From Anas platyrhynchos (taxonomy: Eukaryota > Chordata > Aves > Anseriformes > Anatidae), in assembly GCF_047663525.1 (NCBI RefSeq), contig NC_092588.1:143986001-144050000 (forward strand): DNA of 64,000 nucleotides. Reading direction: 5' to 3'. The notes beneath the pieces are model-generated. The model saw nothing but the letters and a program-made list of their open reading frames with translations. It had not been told where the DNA came from and ran no database searches. Made by a program: the position numbers and the translations under genes. Below, one piece after another: positions 9,923 to 21,746 of this stretch; position 1 is the first letter of the stretch, and every line of letters begins with the position of its first letter.

Positions 9923-12900
9923 CTGCAAATCAACCCAATTCTCCTCCTGACCTCTTTACAGGACCTCTTTAGAATTTTTATCCGAAAAGTGGTAATTTAC
10001 CACTGTAAATGGAGAGGTTACTGGCATTCGTTTCATTTCCAGAAAGAAATACAGCTAATTTTAAGTGAGGACAGTAAGGAATGTCCTATTCTGGGCCTGT
10101 GAACCCAGTTTATAATGAAAAAAAGCAAATTCCAAAGACACTGGTTTTGAAATTTATTAGGCTTCTAAATTTGCTTAGAGATTTCAACGTGTTTAAAACT
10201 TTCACTTTTGGGGGCACCTACAGACAGTCAACTCCACGTGGCAGCCTTCCCATGTAGTCTGGTCCATACTGCAAGTCAAAACACTGAACAATTTCTCCAT
10301 CTCAGTATAAAACAGTTTGCTAAATATAATTACCAAGGACTGAATTCGTTTCCTCAGACATCTGCACCATATATAAGTAACAGATTGAGACCTCTAAAGA
10401 AAACCTGAAACTGTTATTTGTAAACACCCTACAAGAAAGTATGTATGGTTATCCTGGGCCAATCAAGTCTCAAACATTTGCAGAGGTGAGTATTCTCTAT
10501 TAACAGTTAATTCCTAATAAGTGTTTTGGAAATGGTCTCTCTCGTGTTTGATGTCTGAATGCTATAAGGTCACAATTCAAGTAAACTGTTTTCATTAATG
10601 AGCAGCACTCATTTTCCAAAATATATCTCCAGTTACATGAAAAAAGGCTTACACTGCCCGGAACAACTACATGTATTTCTGCCATTACTGAAGTGTCCCA
10701 GGGTTAAGAAGGACCCAGGACACTTAGCCTGCTCCGTTTCCTTGACAAAGCAGGGCAGTTCCAACAGTACGTAGCTGTCACCATTATGACATTATTCTGA
10801 TTTCATGCATTTTTCATGCTCCAATCAAAGCCCATTACTCCACAACTTCTGTAGATCAATGTGGGTGTTTTATTTTTGTTGTTTTGTTTTTCTGTTCTTT
10901 CTCCTGTTTTCTGAAGTTAACAGCTTCCTGAAACTGGAATAGATGTATACAGAACAAACAACTGTATAGCGAAGATTTTCCATCAACATAGTTAGCAGTC
11001 TTCTTAGTCTAAAGAATTCTTCTGCTTCTCAAAAGTTGATCAAAAGATCTCTCAAAGACTCCTAAATTCTATAAATGCAGTTTGATTTAAAAATAAAAAG
11101 TAAAAAAAAAAAAATAAAAGTAGTTGTTCTGTTTTTGTCTTGCAGAGGCAAGTAAACTTACTGTATTGAAATCTGAAAAAAGTCACATTCCAATGAGCAT
11201 CGATATTGCATAATTTTTTATACACAAAATACCTCCAAAAGGGTTTTAAAGTTATTACCACTAGATCGATTACACCTGAATAATATTACTAACCAAAGTT
11301 TTTTCTTATGAGAAATAGAGTGTGCCTGAAAACTAGCTTACTTTTAAGCCAAGGGCTGCAGCTAGTGGTACAGTGTGTTATTTAAAGATACGGTCAGATC
11401 CTGCTTCTACTGCTATACACGAATCAGATGCAAAACAGAATTGTAGGGTATTTTCCCTTCTCTGACCTATCAACATCAGAAACCAATTATTTGTACGTTT
11501 CAAATGTTACCAACTGTTAGTGCACCAATGAGACAAGAATGCCAGAGAGTAAAAGAACTATTTATTCACTAGTAAATAGTATGAAAACACTATTTATTCA
11601 CCAGTGCTTTTGTTTGCTTGTTTTAAGGAAATGTGCTTCTCTGCTTGCCTGAAGCAGGACCACAGAACTACAAAGAGGTTGCTCTTAACATTCTAGGAGG
11701 TCTTACTATTTTATCCTTACACTATTTACAAGGACCAAAATCAGACCTCAAAACTGTACACAAGCACCCAGACCTTACATCATGACATATGTGTAAATGT
11801 ATTACATTTACCTATTCCTGTAAATTTAAGGTATTTTTACCCTACAATTGTCAACTCTTCAAAAGGTCTCAGAAAAGCTGCATTTTGCTCTCCCAGCATA
11901 CCACCACGTTTGAGCAGAAATTATAAATTAATGCGTTCCAAACGGAATAGATTATTATTGTTCTAGAAAGAACATGACAATTGCTCTGAATAATTAACAG
12001 CATATAAAAGCATTATCACATGTACCTAAGCATGTCATAAGAGACTATGAAAGTTATGGTTTAAAAAATAATTTCAGTTGCTTAGTAAGATCTCTGGCTA
12101 CTGAAAAAACCCTCAGCTGCTCAGCACTTGTTCCGTGAGTAATAAGAAGCCCCTCAGTAGCTGTACCTAGACTCCACTTAGCTTCAGCTGACAGAGAAGA
12201 TACAGAAGCCAGCTTCCCTTCCAATAGGCAGCTGTCTTCACAGTACACTAATATATAAAGGCAAGTTTAACACTTACAGAACATTTTCAAAAAGACCTTG
12301 CAGGTCTTGATCTAGCCTAAAAAGAATCTACGGTTTCATGCTTCTTTTATAATGAAATTCATCAGGTAGTAGAAACCTTTAAAAAAATTGGTTTAAACGA
12401 TCAAGAATAAAGCCTTTAAATACAGAATCTGTAATTTATATTTTTTCTAACATGTTTTGTTTACTGCAGTGTTTGCAGTAAACAAAGGGATTTGACAGCC
12501 AGGTGAAAAATACCCAGCAGAAATTAGGTACAGGACAGACATAAATGATGCTAATCAAATTGTCTTAGTTTCAGCATCTCATCTTAAGCAGAAGAACATC
12601 CCCTCAACTGGTCAGAACTGTAAAATAGTGCTCTCGACAGGATTTACCTGCAGCCTGAATAAACATCACAGCAGTTGTTGACAAAAACTTGGCTTCCTTT
12701 GAGGGAAGCAAAAAGAGTTCACTCAATCCTCTTGGACCAGATGTGACCACGATTATTTAAGGGCTTGTCACTTTGTCACTGAAATTGACAACCTAGCCAA
12801 GAAACTCAAAATGCTAGAGCTAAAAAGCAAGCTGGGTTGTCCTGTTTCCTTTTAGCATGACATCTACATTGTTCATCTGCAAAAAATAAGAGAAGACTTC

Positions 12901-14799
12901 TTCCTAAATGCCAGCTGCATATTCCAATCATGACCTCACAAGTCCTGAGGAGAACAGAGTAAGTACACTACATATCCTACAGATATGAAGCTTCTGACAA
13001 CTCATTCCATTGCACTATTTGCCTTTTTAAAAAAAAAAAAAAGTCAGACTTTTTCATTATATTCTGATTAAGCTCACAATACCATAAATTCTTTCTATTT
13101 CAAATCTCATCTCTCCTGAAAATGATAAGAGTTGCTACAATCACCCCTTTAGAACCAAAAGATCCAAAGCAGGAGGCAGCATGGTTTTTATAAAGCACAA
13201 GATTAAGGAGCGTTATCTCAAGGAAAATCAGAAGATTTATTACTATCCTCCTCTTCAGATTACTGTATAAGCTACGTGTTTTCATCACAGGAAAAAAAAC
13301 ATCCCTCAGGCTCCACAAAGTATTAAGTACATCATTATCCGTGTAAGACAACAGAGTTGGCACAACTCTCAAATACAGCACCCTGTGATCAAAACCACTG
13401 CAAATTAGTCTGTGCTTATGTTCTCAGTCTACAAACTGTAATGCTGCAACAGATATTCTTGAAGTGCTTGTAGGTTATAAGCAAAAAAAAAAAAGATAAG
13501 AGAAAGATAAACAAGCAACCATTCCACTAACAAGTTGCACAGAGTGTTTTCAGAATTGTCTCTATCAAGAGAAAGATAAAATACTTCCAGTCCAAAAATA
13601 AATAAAAAAGGCAAGAACTTTTGAAGCGTTCTCATTACAAAAGCAAAAAGAAACCAACGCAACAACCTTCCCCAGGATCCCACATACATCTGGCACCCAT
13701 TTGCTTATGAAAAGACTGGCAACACATAGCAGTGGCTTTTAAATGCGTATTTTTGAAAAAGTGATGATCCCTGAAAAGTAAAGCTTACTATTTAGATGTT
13801 CCAACCATAAGTAACAGTTAAAGTTGACCATTATTTTAGGCTTATCATCCTGACAGAGTACCTCTTAATTACTGAAGTTTTTTCTGTCTTGACAGGGGAA
13901 TTCTGTGTTTAAGAATCACACAGAGAAAATGTTGCAGTATAAATCTTGGCTACTCAAAACAAGAAAAAATAATCCCACAGGTCACTAAACTACCCTCTCT
14001 AAGGCGAGTTCCCCATAATTAAGGTATCAATTATAATTTCACAGGCATAAGCTGTTTTATAAATAAACTCCACAATGTGAGCTGTAGGAAAGAATGCCTG
14101 TGTCAATGCAACAGCCCTTGCAACATGGCAAGGTTTGAACTGAATGACAACTCTGGATGGTGTAGTATGGATTCTAGCACAGAAAAAAAACAGGAGGAAG
14201 TCTTTCCCCTTACAGCCTTCCCCCCCAGATTCCCACAAGCTTGCTGAATCGTTTTATTCCTGTCACAGCACCTCCCTGACATCTGCTCTTTGCTGCTCTA
14301 GAGCCAAATACAACAAACGTAAGTCAGGCTGTTGCTAAATACACCCAAAAAAGTTAGAACTGCAGCCTCCACTAAATGGATTGAAAAGGACATTGCAGTG
14401 GGAATGAGCAAATGCTGATCCCGTAGTCTTTTCCTGCTGAACACTGCTTTTGAAGCTTTTGTTTATCACTGGGGTTTGCATTTGAGCTTGATAGAGACTG
14501 AAAGCAAATGTAGTATCTAGGACTTGAACCATACCAAGAGAGAAAACTGGCACAGAGACAAGGACATTTATTTGATAAAGATACCCCCACTGCTATCTTT
14601 TATGATTTTTTACATAGTTGCTAGAAGTTGGCTGGATGACACCAAAAGCCAGTGTTAGCTCATCCCACCCTCCCTAAAACCTCCATCACTCCAGGTACAG
14701 AATAAACTTGTGAACTGACTTGGATTAAAGCACTTCAGGAACACCTATGCAAGGCATGAGTCCAGGCGACAGAAAAATCAATGCTGAATAGAACAATGT
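9923..14799. other. AT-rich non-coding stretch
   Basis: No gene or repeat family was recognised. A minus-strand acceptor-like site (tctcttattttttgcag, near 12881) and a plus-strand donor-like site (agagtaagtac, near 12957) occur, but neither bounds a convincing exon. A near-duplicate of 'actatttattcaccag' occurs at about 11558 and 11590. Confidence 0.4.
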
Positions 14800-15014
14800 C
14801 TCACAGAATTGTTCGGGTTGGAAAAGACCTCCAGGATCATCTGGTCCAACCATCCCCCTACCACCAATGTCACCACCAAACCACATCCAACCTTTCCTTG
14901 AACACCCCCAGAGACGGTGACTCTACCACCACCCTGAGCAACCTGTTCCAATGCCTGACTAGTCTCACTAGTGGCAAGTGAGGAGAACAACTGCCCTAAA
15001 TAATGTCTGTCCAA
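14800..15014 (-). mobile_element. CR1 LINE 3'-end fragment
   Basis: Antisense bird CR1 3' end on the plus strand: 'tcacagaattgttcgggtt', 'ggaaaagacctccaggatca', 'tctggtccaaccatccccc', 'ccttgaacacccccagagac', 'gcaacctgttccaatgcctg'. The tail end is at 14800 and the body runs rightward until similarity fades near 15014. No reverse-transcriptase coding remains. Confidence 0.88.
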
Positions 15015-15287
15015 ATTGATGAGGACCCCAATGTTACTGCTGGAAGTTCTTCCCAGATGTCTCCACTGACAAGAAGGTGAAAGCAAACCAGCAGATACTC
15101 CCAAGAGCACACCCCTGTGACCTAACACAGGGGAAGAGAGCAAATGAATCACTGAGATGCTACAACCTTTCCTCCTGTAGGCAAACTAGGGGCAATCCAA
15201 ATTCCTTGACTCCCACCATCAATACATGGTTTTGGGGGGGAGCTTTAGCAGAAAAGATCCCAATGAAAAAAAATTGTCTCAAATAAC
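15015..15287. other. Non-coding segment between CR1 and a poly(A) run
   Basis: Moderately GC-rich sequence that does not match the CR1 body I know and ends in a 24-A run. A frame at 15077-15286 (plus) is open but anonymous. It could be the 3' part of a retroposed transcript, but no source is recognised. Confidence 0.3.
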
Positions 15288-15311
15288 AAAAAAAAAAAAA
15301 AAAAAAAAAAA
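15288..15311. repeat. Poly(A) tract, 24 nt
   Basis: Uninterrupted 24-A run. No AATAAA precedes it at the usual distance and no flanking target-site duplication was seen, so a retrocopy tail is possible but unproven. Confidence 0.9.
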
Positions 15312-18300
15312 GGCTTATATTCTCCCAGGGAAAAAAATAACCTGAATCTGTGTCATTAAATGTTCTTGCACTCTAGATTATCCCATTTCTATAAGAAAAC
15401 TCCTAAATTAAAATCATCCCTGTAATGCAGAGCTCACTGTTTCGTGAACATTAGTATATCCTTTCTTTCTCCATTTGCCAACCTGATTTCCCAGAATGTT
15501 CCCGTACTCTTGTATCATGAACCAACAGAATAAAAGCTCCTGAATTACTTTTTTCAAGCCATTCATCATTCTGTGTATTTGTGTTACATTTCATCTTTTT
15601 TTTTTCGCCTTTGAAAGGTTAAACAATCTAACTTTTTTCAATTTCTCTTCATACAAGCAATTTTCCACCCGCATACACACCACTCCTTCAGTCTTTTCTC
15701 TCAATCTCCTCTCCTCCACACCTCCCTCATTCCAGGAGGTATCCAGCACCACGCAGTGTGATGACATGCCATACGATAGCACAATACTGATTTTACCACA
15801 GTTTTTCAATTTCTATACTATTCTCCATCACACATTTTCCCTAAGCTAACATTTGTTTAGTCTGACTGTAAGTACAAACACATATCAGAAGTTAACCAAG
15901 CTCTCAGGAACAAGATTCTTAACTCGCAGTCCCCTGCCTTGAGAATGTGCTATCATGAACATTTGAAGACATTATTTCAGGCCAGGTAGCTTTGCTCCCC
16001 TCTTCTTCAGCGTAATTCCTTGCTCCTTTCTCACCTATTACAGTCCCCAAATCTGTTATATGCTTATTAGGATACATTCCCAGAAAGAGAAAACTGCTGA
16101 TTTATGAGAAGATAAGACAGAATAAGCAAAGGTAACGGCAGAATTGCGGACTCTTCACCATCAGGACTTCCATAAAGTAGTAACTGTGCTTCTGCATAAG
16201 AACTCCTCCATAATGCGATACAACAGACTTGCCCTTTGAAAAAGACTTCAATAGACAACATAACACGTGCATATGAAAGAAAACATTCCACATCCCACTA
16301 ACCTTACAAGCACTTACAAGCAAACAACCCTGAATTAACTTAATAAAACATCATAGATACTATTTTGACCATTAAAGGGAAAATATCCAGTTAAAACTGT
16401 TCAAAACTTTCCAAGAAAAAGGCACATCTGAAGCTGTGAAGTCACAACTGCCTATGGCAAAAGAGAGAGAGAATCAAACATCTCAATTGTTTTTCCTCCC
16501 ACAGGAACATTATTCTAAAGTTTGTTTAATATTGCCATTTAGGGAAAAACATAACAGCAATTGACCCAACTCCCTGTTCCTAGACACTTTTCTAGAAAGA
16601 ACAAACCCTTTTTGGAAAATAACAAAGACAGCTGAAGACATTTGGGTGGTCCCAGCGTCAGTCCTGAAATACAAAACAGTGCTTCCTTTCCAAATCCCGT
16701 TAAAATTCGTTTTCCTTCTTCAGTAAAGCCTCCAAAATTGCTTATGACCACAGCAGTAAATCCCACTAAATATCCATATTATTAATTTGGGAGATTTTAC
16801 TGACAGATTGGTAACTTTAAAGTGCTTGATTCATCCAACACTGAGCACATCTGCACAACGAGCTATGCAGCTTTTTAGACTGATCCTTTTGGATTCTCTA
16901 ATAGTATTTTGGGGGGTTCACCAACATTTACCTTTAAGACAGTGCATGGCATTAACAGAGACTGATGTTGGATTGAACACTGATATTTAAATAACTGTCT
17001 CACTTCCTAAAAATATGGATCTACCTTATTTCTTCACCACCTGCTCTGTTTTGATTGAGCCAACAAAGACCAAAAGCTGTTAGAATCTCATGTCTTCCTG
17101 TATGTAGTGGCAATTCACTGAAACAGCAGCCTGATACAAACCTGAGATTACAGGCACTCACAGAAAACTGACAGACTGTAACCTCACTTAAGGAGGTAAA
17201 ACCACTCAGGGAAGGCCAAAAAAAGCCTGAGATTAAGTTTTGTACTGTTGCTATTTAAAATCAATGACATGTAGAATACTGAAACAAGTTACAAATCAGT
17301 AACAGGAAAAACTCTGCTTTCTATTTTTCATCGGAAAGAATCACAAACGTACACATAAGAAAAGTGGCAAAGAAGCATGATTACAGCAGAACTCACATCA
17401 GTTTAAGCTGTAATCTGTCACCATACATAATTTATTAAAGTGTTCTTCCTAAACAACAGCCCTTAGAAGAGCAGAGTTCCTTTCACTTGTCACTTGTAAT
17501 GGTCAAATTACAAACCGAGTAGTCAGAAGATGCACCCTTAAGGCTTTGTTTGGTTTGGTTTCTCCTGTTTTAAAGAGGGCAAGTGATATCATTAAATAAT
17601 TCCTACAGATATTCCAACCTTCATTTACTAATAATAACTGACTTTGTATAGTAGACTGAGTAGGGAAATGTGTCTTTCTGGCCAATCTTCCAAATTCAAC
17701 CAAACAGCAAAAATCCTCTATGAACTTAGAAGCTACCTAACATCCCAAACCAATTCCACTGAGAGGTCCAGGTAAGCCTTTCAGGTGTGGTGTCATTCTC
17801 CCGACAACCCTTGTACCTACTTGCATCAAACATTTTCTGAGTTGCTTTTCCACCTCAACGCACCTGCCTTTCTCAGCAAGAAGCCAAGCAGGCCACAAGA
17901 ACATTCCTGTTCTTTCCACCTTCCTGCCTCCCCAGAGACTTACTGTGACAGGGGCATTTTAGCAAGACAGGGGTACTCAAAAGCTCATCTCAGCACGTGA
18001 CCCCTCTCTAGCATTAAATATGATTATGTTTTCTAAATCAATCTTGTTCTCGGCCTTTCTGAAAAATATTAAAGGACTAAGCCACAGAATGAAACTACAG
18101 GACACATACAGAGACATTAACAACGCATCTGCTAAAAGTTACACTTAGGGGAAAAAAAACGTAAATAGAGATATAACCATTACTCACAGTACTCAATACT
18201 GCAGAATTTTACACTTTACATAATCCCATGAAAAAAGCTTAACCACAAATGAAGTGACCACAATGCATCGCAGCTCTGAAAGATGCACTGAGCTATATAT

Positions 18301-19842
18301 TATTTCCTTTCCATTTGTGCACTGCCTGTAAGCATACTGACAGCTCAATGCTAAGCCTGTTTCAGCATCAGGACTCTGGCCAGCCTGCCCTCAGGCAGGA
18401 CTTTCAGTACAGTAAACCCTTCAATAAAAAGGCAAAAAAGGACCAAGAATAGAAAGAATATTTCACAAGCTTTTGTGAGGAAATGGTTCTTTCCTAAAGT
18501 AGTAAAAAGTACCAAACCAAAGACAGTCTTTCCTTGTTGAATGCACAGCACAGTTGTACCACTGTTAGATGGATGGCGTTTTGATTACGCTTTTCATATT
18601 AATTAGTAAGAATTATCAAATTATGATGTATCGCTACACTAACTGTGATAACGTTTCCTAAAACATTTAATTATGTTATAAATGCCCAGGAAATCAGTCC
18701 TTTAATAAATAAAAAATGCTTGAATACCCCTCCCACTGAGTTTAATCAGCTTATTAAGGACAAACCAATACCTGCAAACATTGTGCTATAGGAAGTCAAA
18801 GACACAGTCAGCAAACATCGTGTGAGGAATAGGATGGTTTCTACCCAGCTGTTCTGTGTGTTTTCATGAAGTCATACAGAGAAAAGAGAAGATGACATGA
18901 TTCTTGAAATACCATCTTAAGTTAACAGTAAGAACCTGTTTGCTACGCCAGCAAGAGAAAGCAAGGAAGCAAAAAGTGACTGTAAGTTTTTATTCTCAAA
19001 ACTAAAAAAAAAAATCATTAAGGATGTACACAATAAGTAGTTTTAATATTTACATTGTACAGAAGTTTACACTTCATTCAACTCTGATAATAACAATATG
19101 CAAATATACTTCATAAGTGTTCAAGTATTATCCAAGCATAACTGTTCTGTTATTTGGCAATATTTGTCTTGTAAAAACATATGCTCATATTTTATCTTAT
19201 TTTTTTTTTTTAAGTTAAAAACGTGTTCTGGTTCTCCATAAGTCAATGCTTCCTTTTTATCATTATAATTAAGTCTAAGCAAGTAAGGACAAAATCTTAA
19301 ATTGACTGCAGATAAGGATAAGCATTACAAAATCTTTTACTGCTGCTGAACCAATATTTTCTATGGAAATTTTGAACACAGTTCCATTGGAGTATACCAA
19401 TATACCTTGATGACAGAGAAATGATTCAAAGATGCCCAACATGACAAGCACGGAACCAAAAACTGTCTATGTAAGGAGGAAATTGCATAAATTGAGTGAA
19501 TCTTTCTTTGACCCCATTTAAACAGAATGTACAACACAAGATTGTGAAATACTTTGTAGTATTTTCTCAGTCCAGTTTTACAATATTATAGAAGCATACA
19601 AACTATAGGAACAGGACACATTCTAAAATTCCCATTCAAAGAATGCAGAACTAATATGTTGCTAGAATTGAAAGGAGGTAAACTAGCTAGATCTACCATT
19701 AGAAAGAGGTGCTTCTTATGAAGTATCTGAACATGAACTGTACCTTACAATGTGCAATCTCTTTGTGCTCAGACAAATACAGATTTAAAAAAATATAGAA
19801 TATTCTGCAAGGATGTTAACTGTATTCTTTCAAAGTACCCAC
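15312..19842. other. AT-rich non-coding stretch with weak exon-like sites
   Basis: No repeat family was recognised. Minus-strand segment 17821-17871 (51 nt) is bounded by tggcttcttgctgag and a gtaggtac donor, and is open as KGRCVEVEKQLRKCLMQ. A donor-like gtaagtc also lies near 17940 (minus), and a strong pyrimidine-rich plus-strand acceptor (cttcctgcctccccag) ends near 17935. Such sites occur by chance, so I do not call exons here. Confidence 0.35.
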
Positions 19843-19896
19843 CTTTCACATCCTGTTCCTGCTATGGCCAGTAAGATATTTCATCCATCTCAATCC
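19843..19896 (-). other. Candidate spliced exon, 54 nt (minus strand)
   Basis: Minus-strand segment with a textbook acceptor (tgttttctttaaaacag before 19896) and donor (GAAAG then gtgggtac; GT at 19842-19841). All three frames contain a stop, so it cannot be an ordinary internal coding exon. One frame reads IEMDEISYWP then TAG, with only 19 nt left before the donor. It could be a 5'-UTR exon of the transcript starting at the island 1.6 kb away, a cassette (poison) exon, or a last coding exon with a 3'-UTR intron. RNA-seq would settle it. Confidence 0.4.
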
Positions 19897-20926
19897 CTGT
19901 TTTAAAGAAAACAAAAAACAGGAAGTCCCAGTATCTCAGGAAATGTATTTAGCAAAGGACAGAAAATCATATTAAATAAGAAAACAGAGGCATAAATTTT
20001 AGAGAGCAGTAAGTAAACAAGAATTCTACTAAAACATATTTGTTCTCAATTGATCAAATAGAGTGACATCTTCTTTGAGGCTTACCATATGTTTACAGTG
20101 ATTTGAATTAGAAGTTACAGTAATAAATACTTCAATCAATGTTGTTAAAGTAACTGATGAAGTTAAAACATTCTTGATTTGACCACTTATTTTTTTTTAA
20201 ACTCTGTAATTGTAACTGTAACAAAGTTTTCAGCAGGCTTCAGATCGAAGTTGCATTTCTGTCATTTGACCACATATTTCTTTTTGACCTGACAACATCC
20301 AACTCATTAGGTACAAAAAAAAACCTCATGCAACTATCACCATTTTCATATAAAGATTTAAAACATTAAAAACATTACGCCACTTCCATAAACAATATTA
20401 CCTCTTCACATAACAATCCTCAAAACACCCCAAGTCACCGATGAAGAACATTCTGTTGGTCTAACGCAGCGTAATCATTGCACCTGTACATTAAAAACAC
20501 ATACATATATGTGTCAGTTACTAAGTATATCTGAGGTTTTGTATGAGAAAGTCAAAAATACCTCATCATACACTGTCTTTGCTATTTCCAACATCCTCAG
20601 AAATGAGAAACTGATGCATAGGAAACTATTGTTTCCTTCTCGAACACTTTGAAAAACAGCTTAGTTACAGACTATCTGGTTACCTCAAAGTTTATTACTT
20701 TAGCAGCTGGGGCAAAGGTTAAAAACATTTGCATACAGCGCTAGTTTCATTCTGATGCCCCAGCTATGTTTCAAGAAAACATTATGCTGGATCCATTGCA
20801 AAAGAAAAAATTTAAATTTGGAGCATAACTACTGTAAGATTTTTCCTTCCTTTTCCTTTCTGATTTTTAAGGAACTTTAACTTTGAAAAAAGCCTGATTC
20901 TTTTAGCAAGTGAGGCAGAAAAAAAA

Positions 20927-20968
<42 letters not shown>

Positions 20969-21209
20969 GCCCTCATTCCTTAAATGTACACTTTGTTTTG
21001 CAGAAAAATAGCTTAAAAAAATTGATTATACATAAAATTAGTACTAGAAATATGTTGGTATGGTAAGATTAGACTGAAAAAGAGGCAGCTCGGCTCCTTG
21101 GCTGCTGAACGGCCTTGTGAAGAAAAAGGTGTGCACAGGAGCTGCTGAGGCTTGAGGGAGCAGCGCCTTTACCTCACCTCACCCTCCTGTTTGGCCGTTT
21201 ATCACGGAA
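19897..21209. other. AT-rich non-coding stretch next to the promoter island
   Basis: A minus-strand 34-nt segment (20562-20595) is bounded by ctcatttctgag and a weak gtattt donor, and is open as MLEIAKTVYDE; this is too weak to call. Otherwise it is plain AT-rich DNA, ending in the AT microsatellite just before the GC-rich island. Confidence 0.35.
20927..20968. repeat. (AT)n microsatellite
   Basis: About 42 bp of alternating AT with one G interruption (20941), preceded by an A-run. Likely length-polymorphic. Confidence 0.95.
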
Positions 21210-21690
21210 TAACGACAGGAGCGGCCGTTATTAACGGCTCGGGACGGGTTCAAACGACTGCGCCGGGCTGGCGGCACAGCGGCGAAGGACCCGGCCCCCA
21301 GACCGCGACCCAGGCACGGAACCGGGCCAAGCTCCGGCTTTTGGGGCCGAGCTCCCTCAGCCCGGCCCGGCCCCGCCGCCCCTCCCGGCCCCGCTCCCCC
21401 CCTGAGGCGCTGCCCCCCCCCCCCGTCCCGCCGCGGGGGGCAGGGAACTCACGCTCGCGCCCCCTCCGCCTGCTGCGTCACGGCCCCGCCACGTCACGGC
21501 GGCGGCGCGCGGTGGCGTCACCCGCTGAGGGAGTCCCGGCGCGGCGCAGGCGCGGTGCTGGCGCCTCGCGGATGGGGGGGGTTGGCGGGAAAGGCGCTGA
21601 GGGGACGGCGGGGAGGGGAGGGGGCGGTCATGGGGGGGGGGGGTTTGCTGGGGTGCCGCCTGCCCCAGGGAGACTTGTTGGATGTTCGTG
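21210..21690. promoter_or_regulatory. CpG island promoter
   Basis: An abrupt change from AT-rich DNA to very GC- and CpG-rich sequence, the hallmark of a vertebrate CpG-island promoter. Visible motifs are an NRF1-like site (GCGCAGGCGCGG, 21544-21555), an E2F-like site (GGCGGGAAA, 21584-21592) and three CRE half sites (CGTCA at 21476, 21492 and 21516). Long C-runs (21394-21432) and G-runs (21575-21645) flank the core. There is no TATA box. These motifs are typical of broadly expressed genes. The minus-strand donor at 21453 favours leftward transcription; rightward transcription cannot be excluded. Confidence 0.8.
21453..21575 (-). other. Candidate non-coding first exon with splice donor (minus strand)
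   Basis: Read on the minus strand, the island core ends in GCGCGAGC followed by gtgagttcc, a strong splice donor (exon end at 21453, GT at 21452-21451). Upstream within about 120 nt are the CRE half sites and NRF1-like motif. No ATG occurs in this stretch on the minus strand, so it would be 5'-UTR. The transcription start is a guess from motif positions. No comparable plus-strand donor was found in the island. Confidence 0.45.
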
Positions 21691-21746
21691 GTTCCCCTTT
21701 CACATCAGACGTCGCTTGTGGGGAGGCTGAGGGCTGCATGCATCTG

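Noticed and set aside
12856-12957. Plus-strand exon between a pyrimidine-rich acceptor and gtaagtac donor
   Set aside because: Stops occur in the frames checked, and a strong minus-strand acceptor overlaps it, so the sites probably occur by chance.
20150-20200. Possible C/D-box snoRNA (TGATGA motif)
   Set aside because: No matching D box or terminal stem at a suitable distance.
20562-20595. 34-nt minus-strand micro-exon reading MLEIAKTVYDE
   Set aside because: The donor is weak and the segment very short; not enough to call.
21152-21730. 192-codon plus-strand frame across the first island
   Set aside because: Proline/arginine/glycine-rich translation of a CpG island with no domain; the better transcription evidence points to the minus strand.
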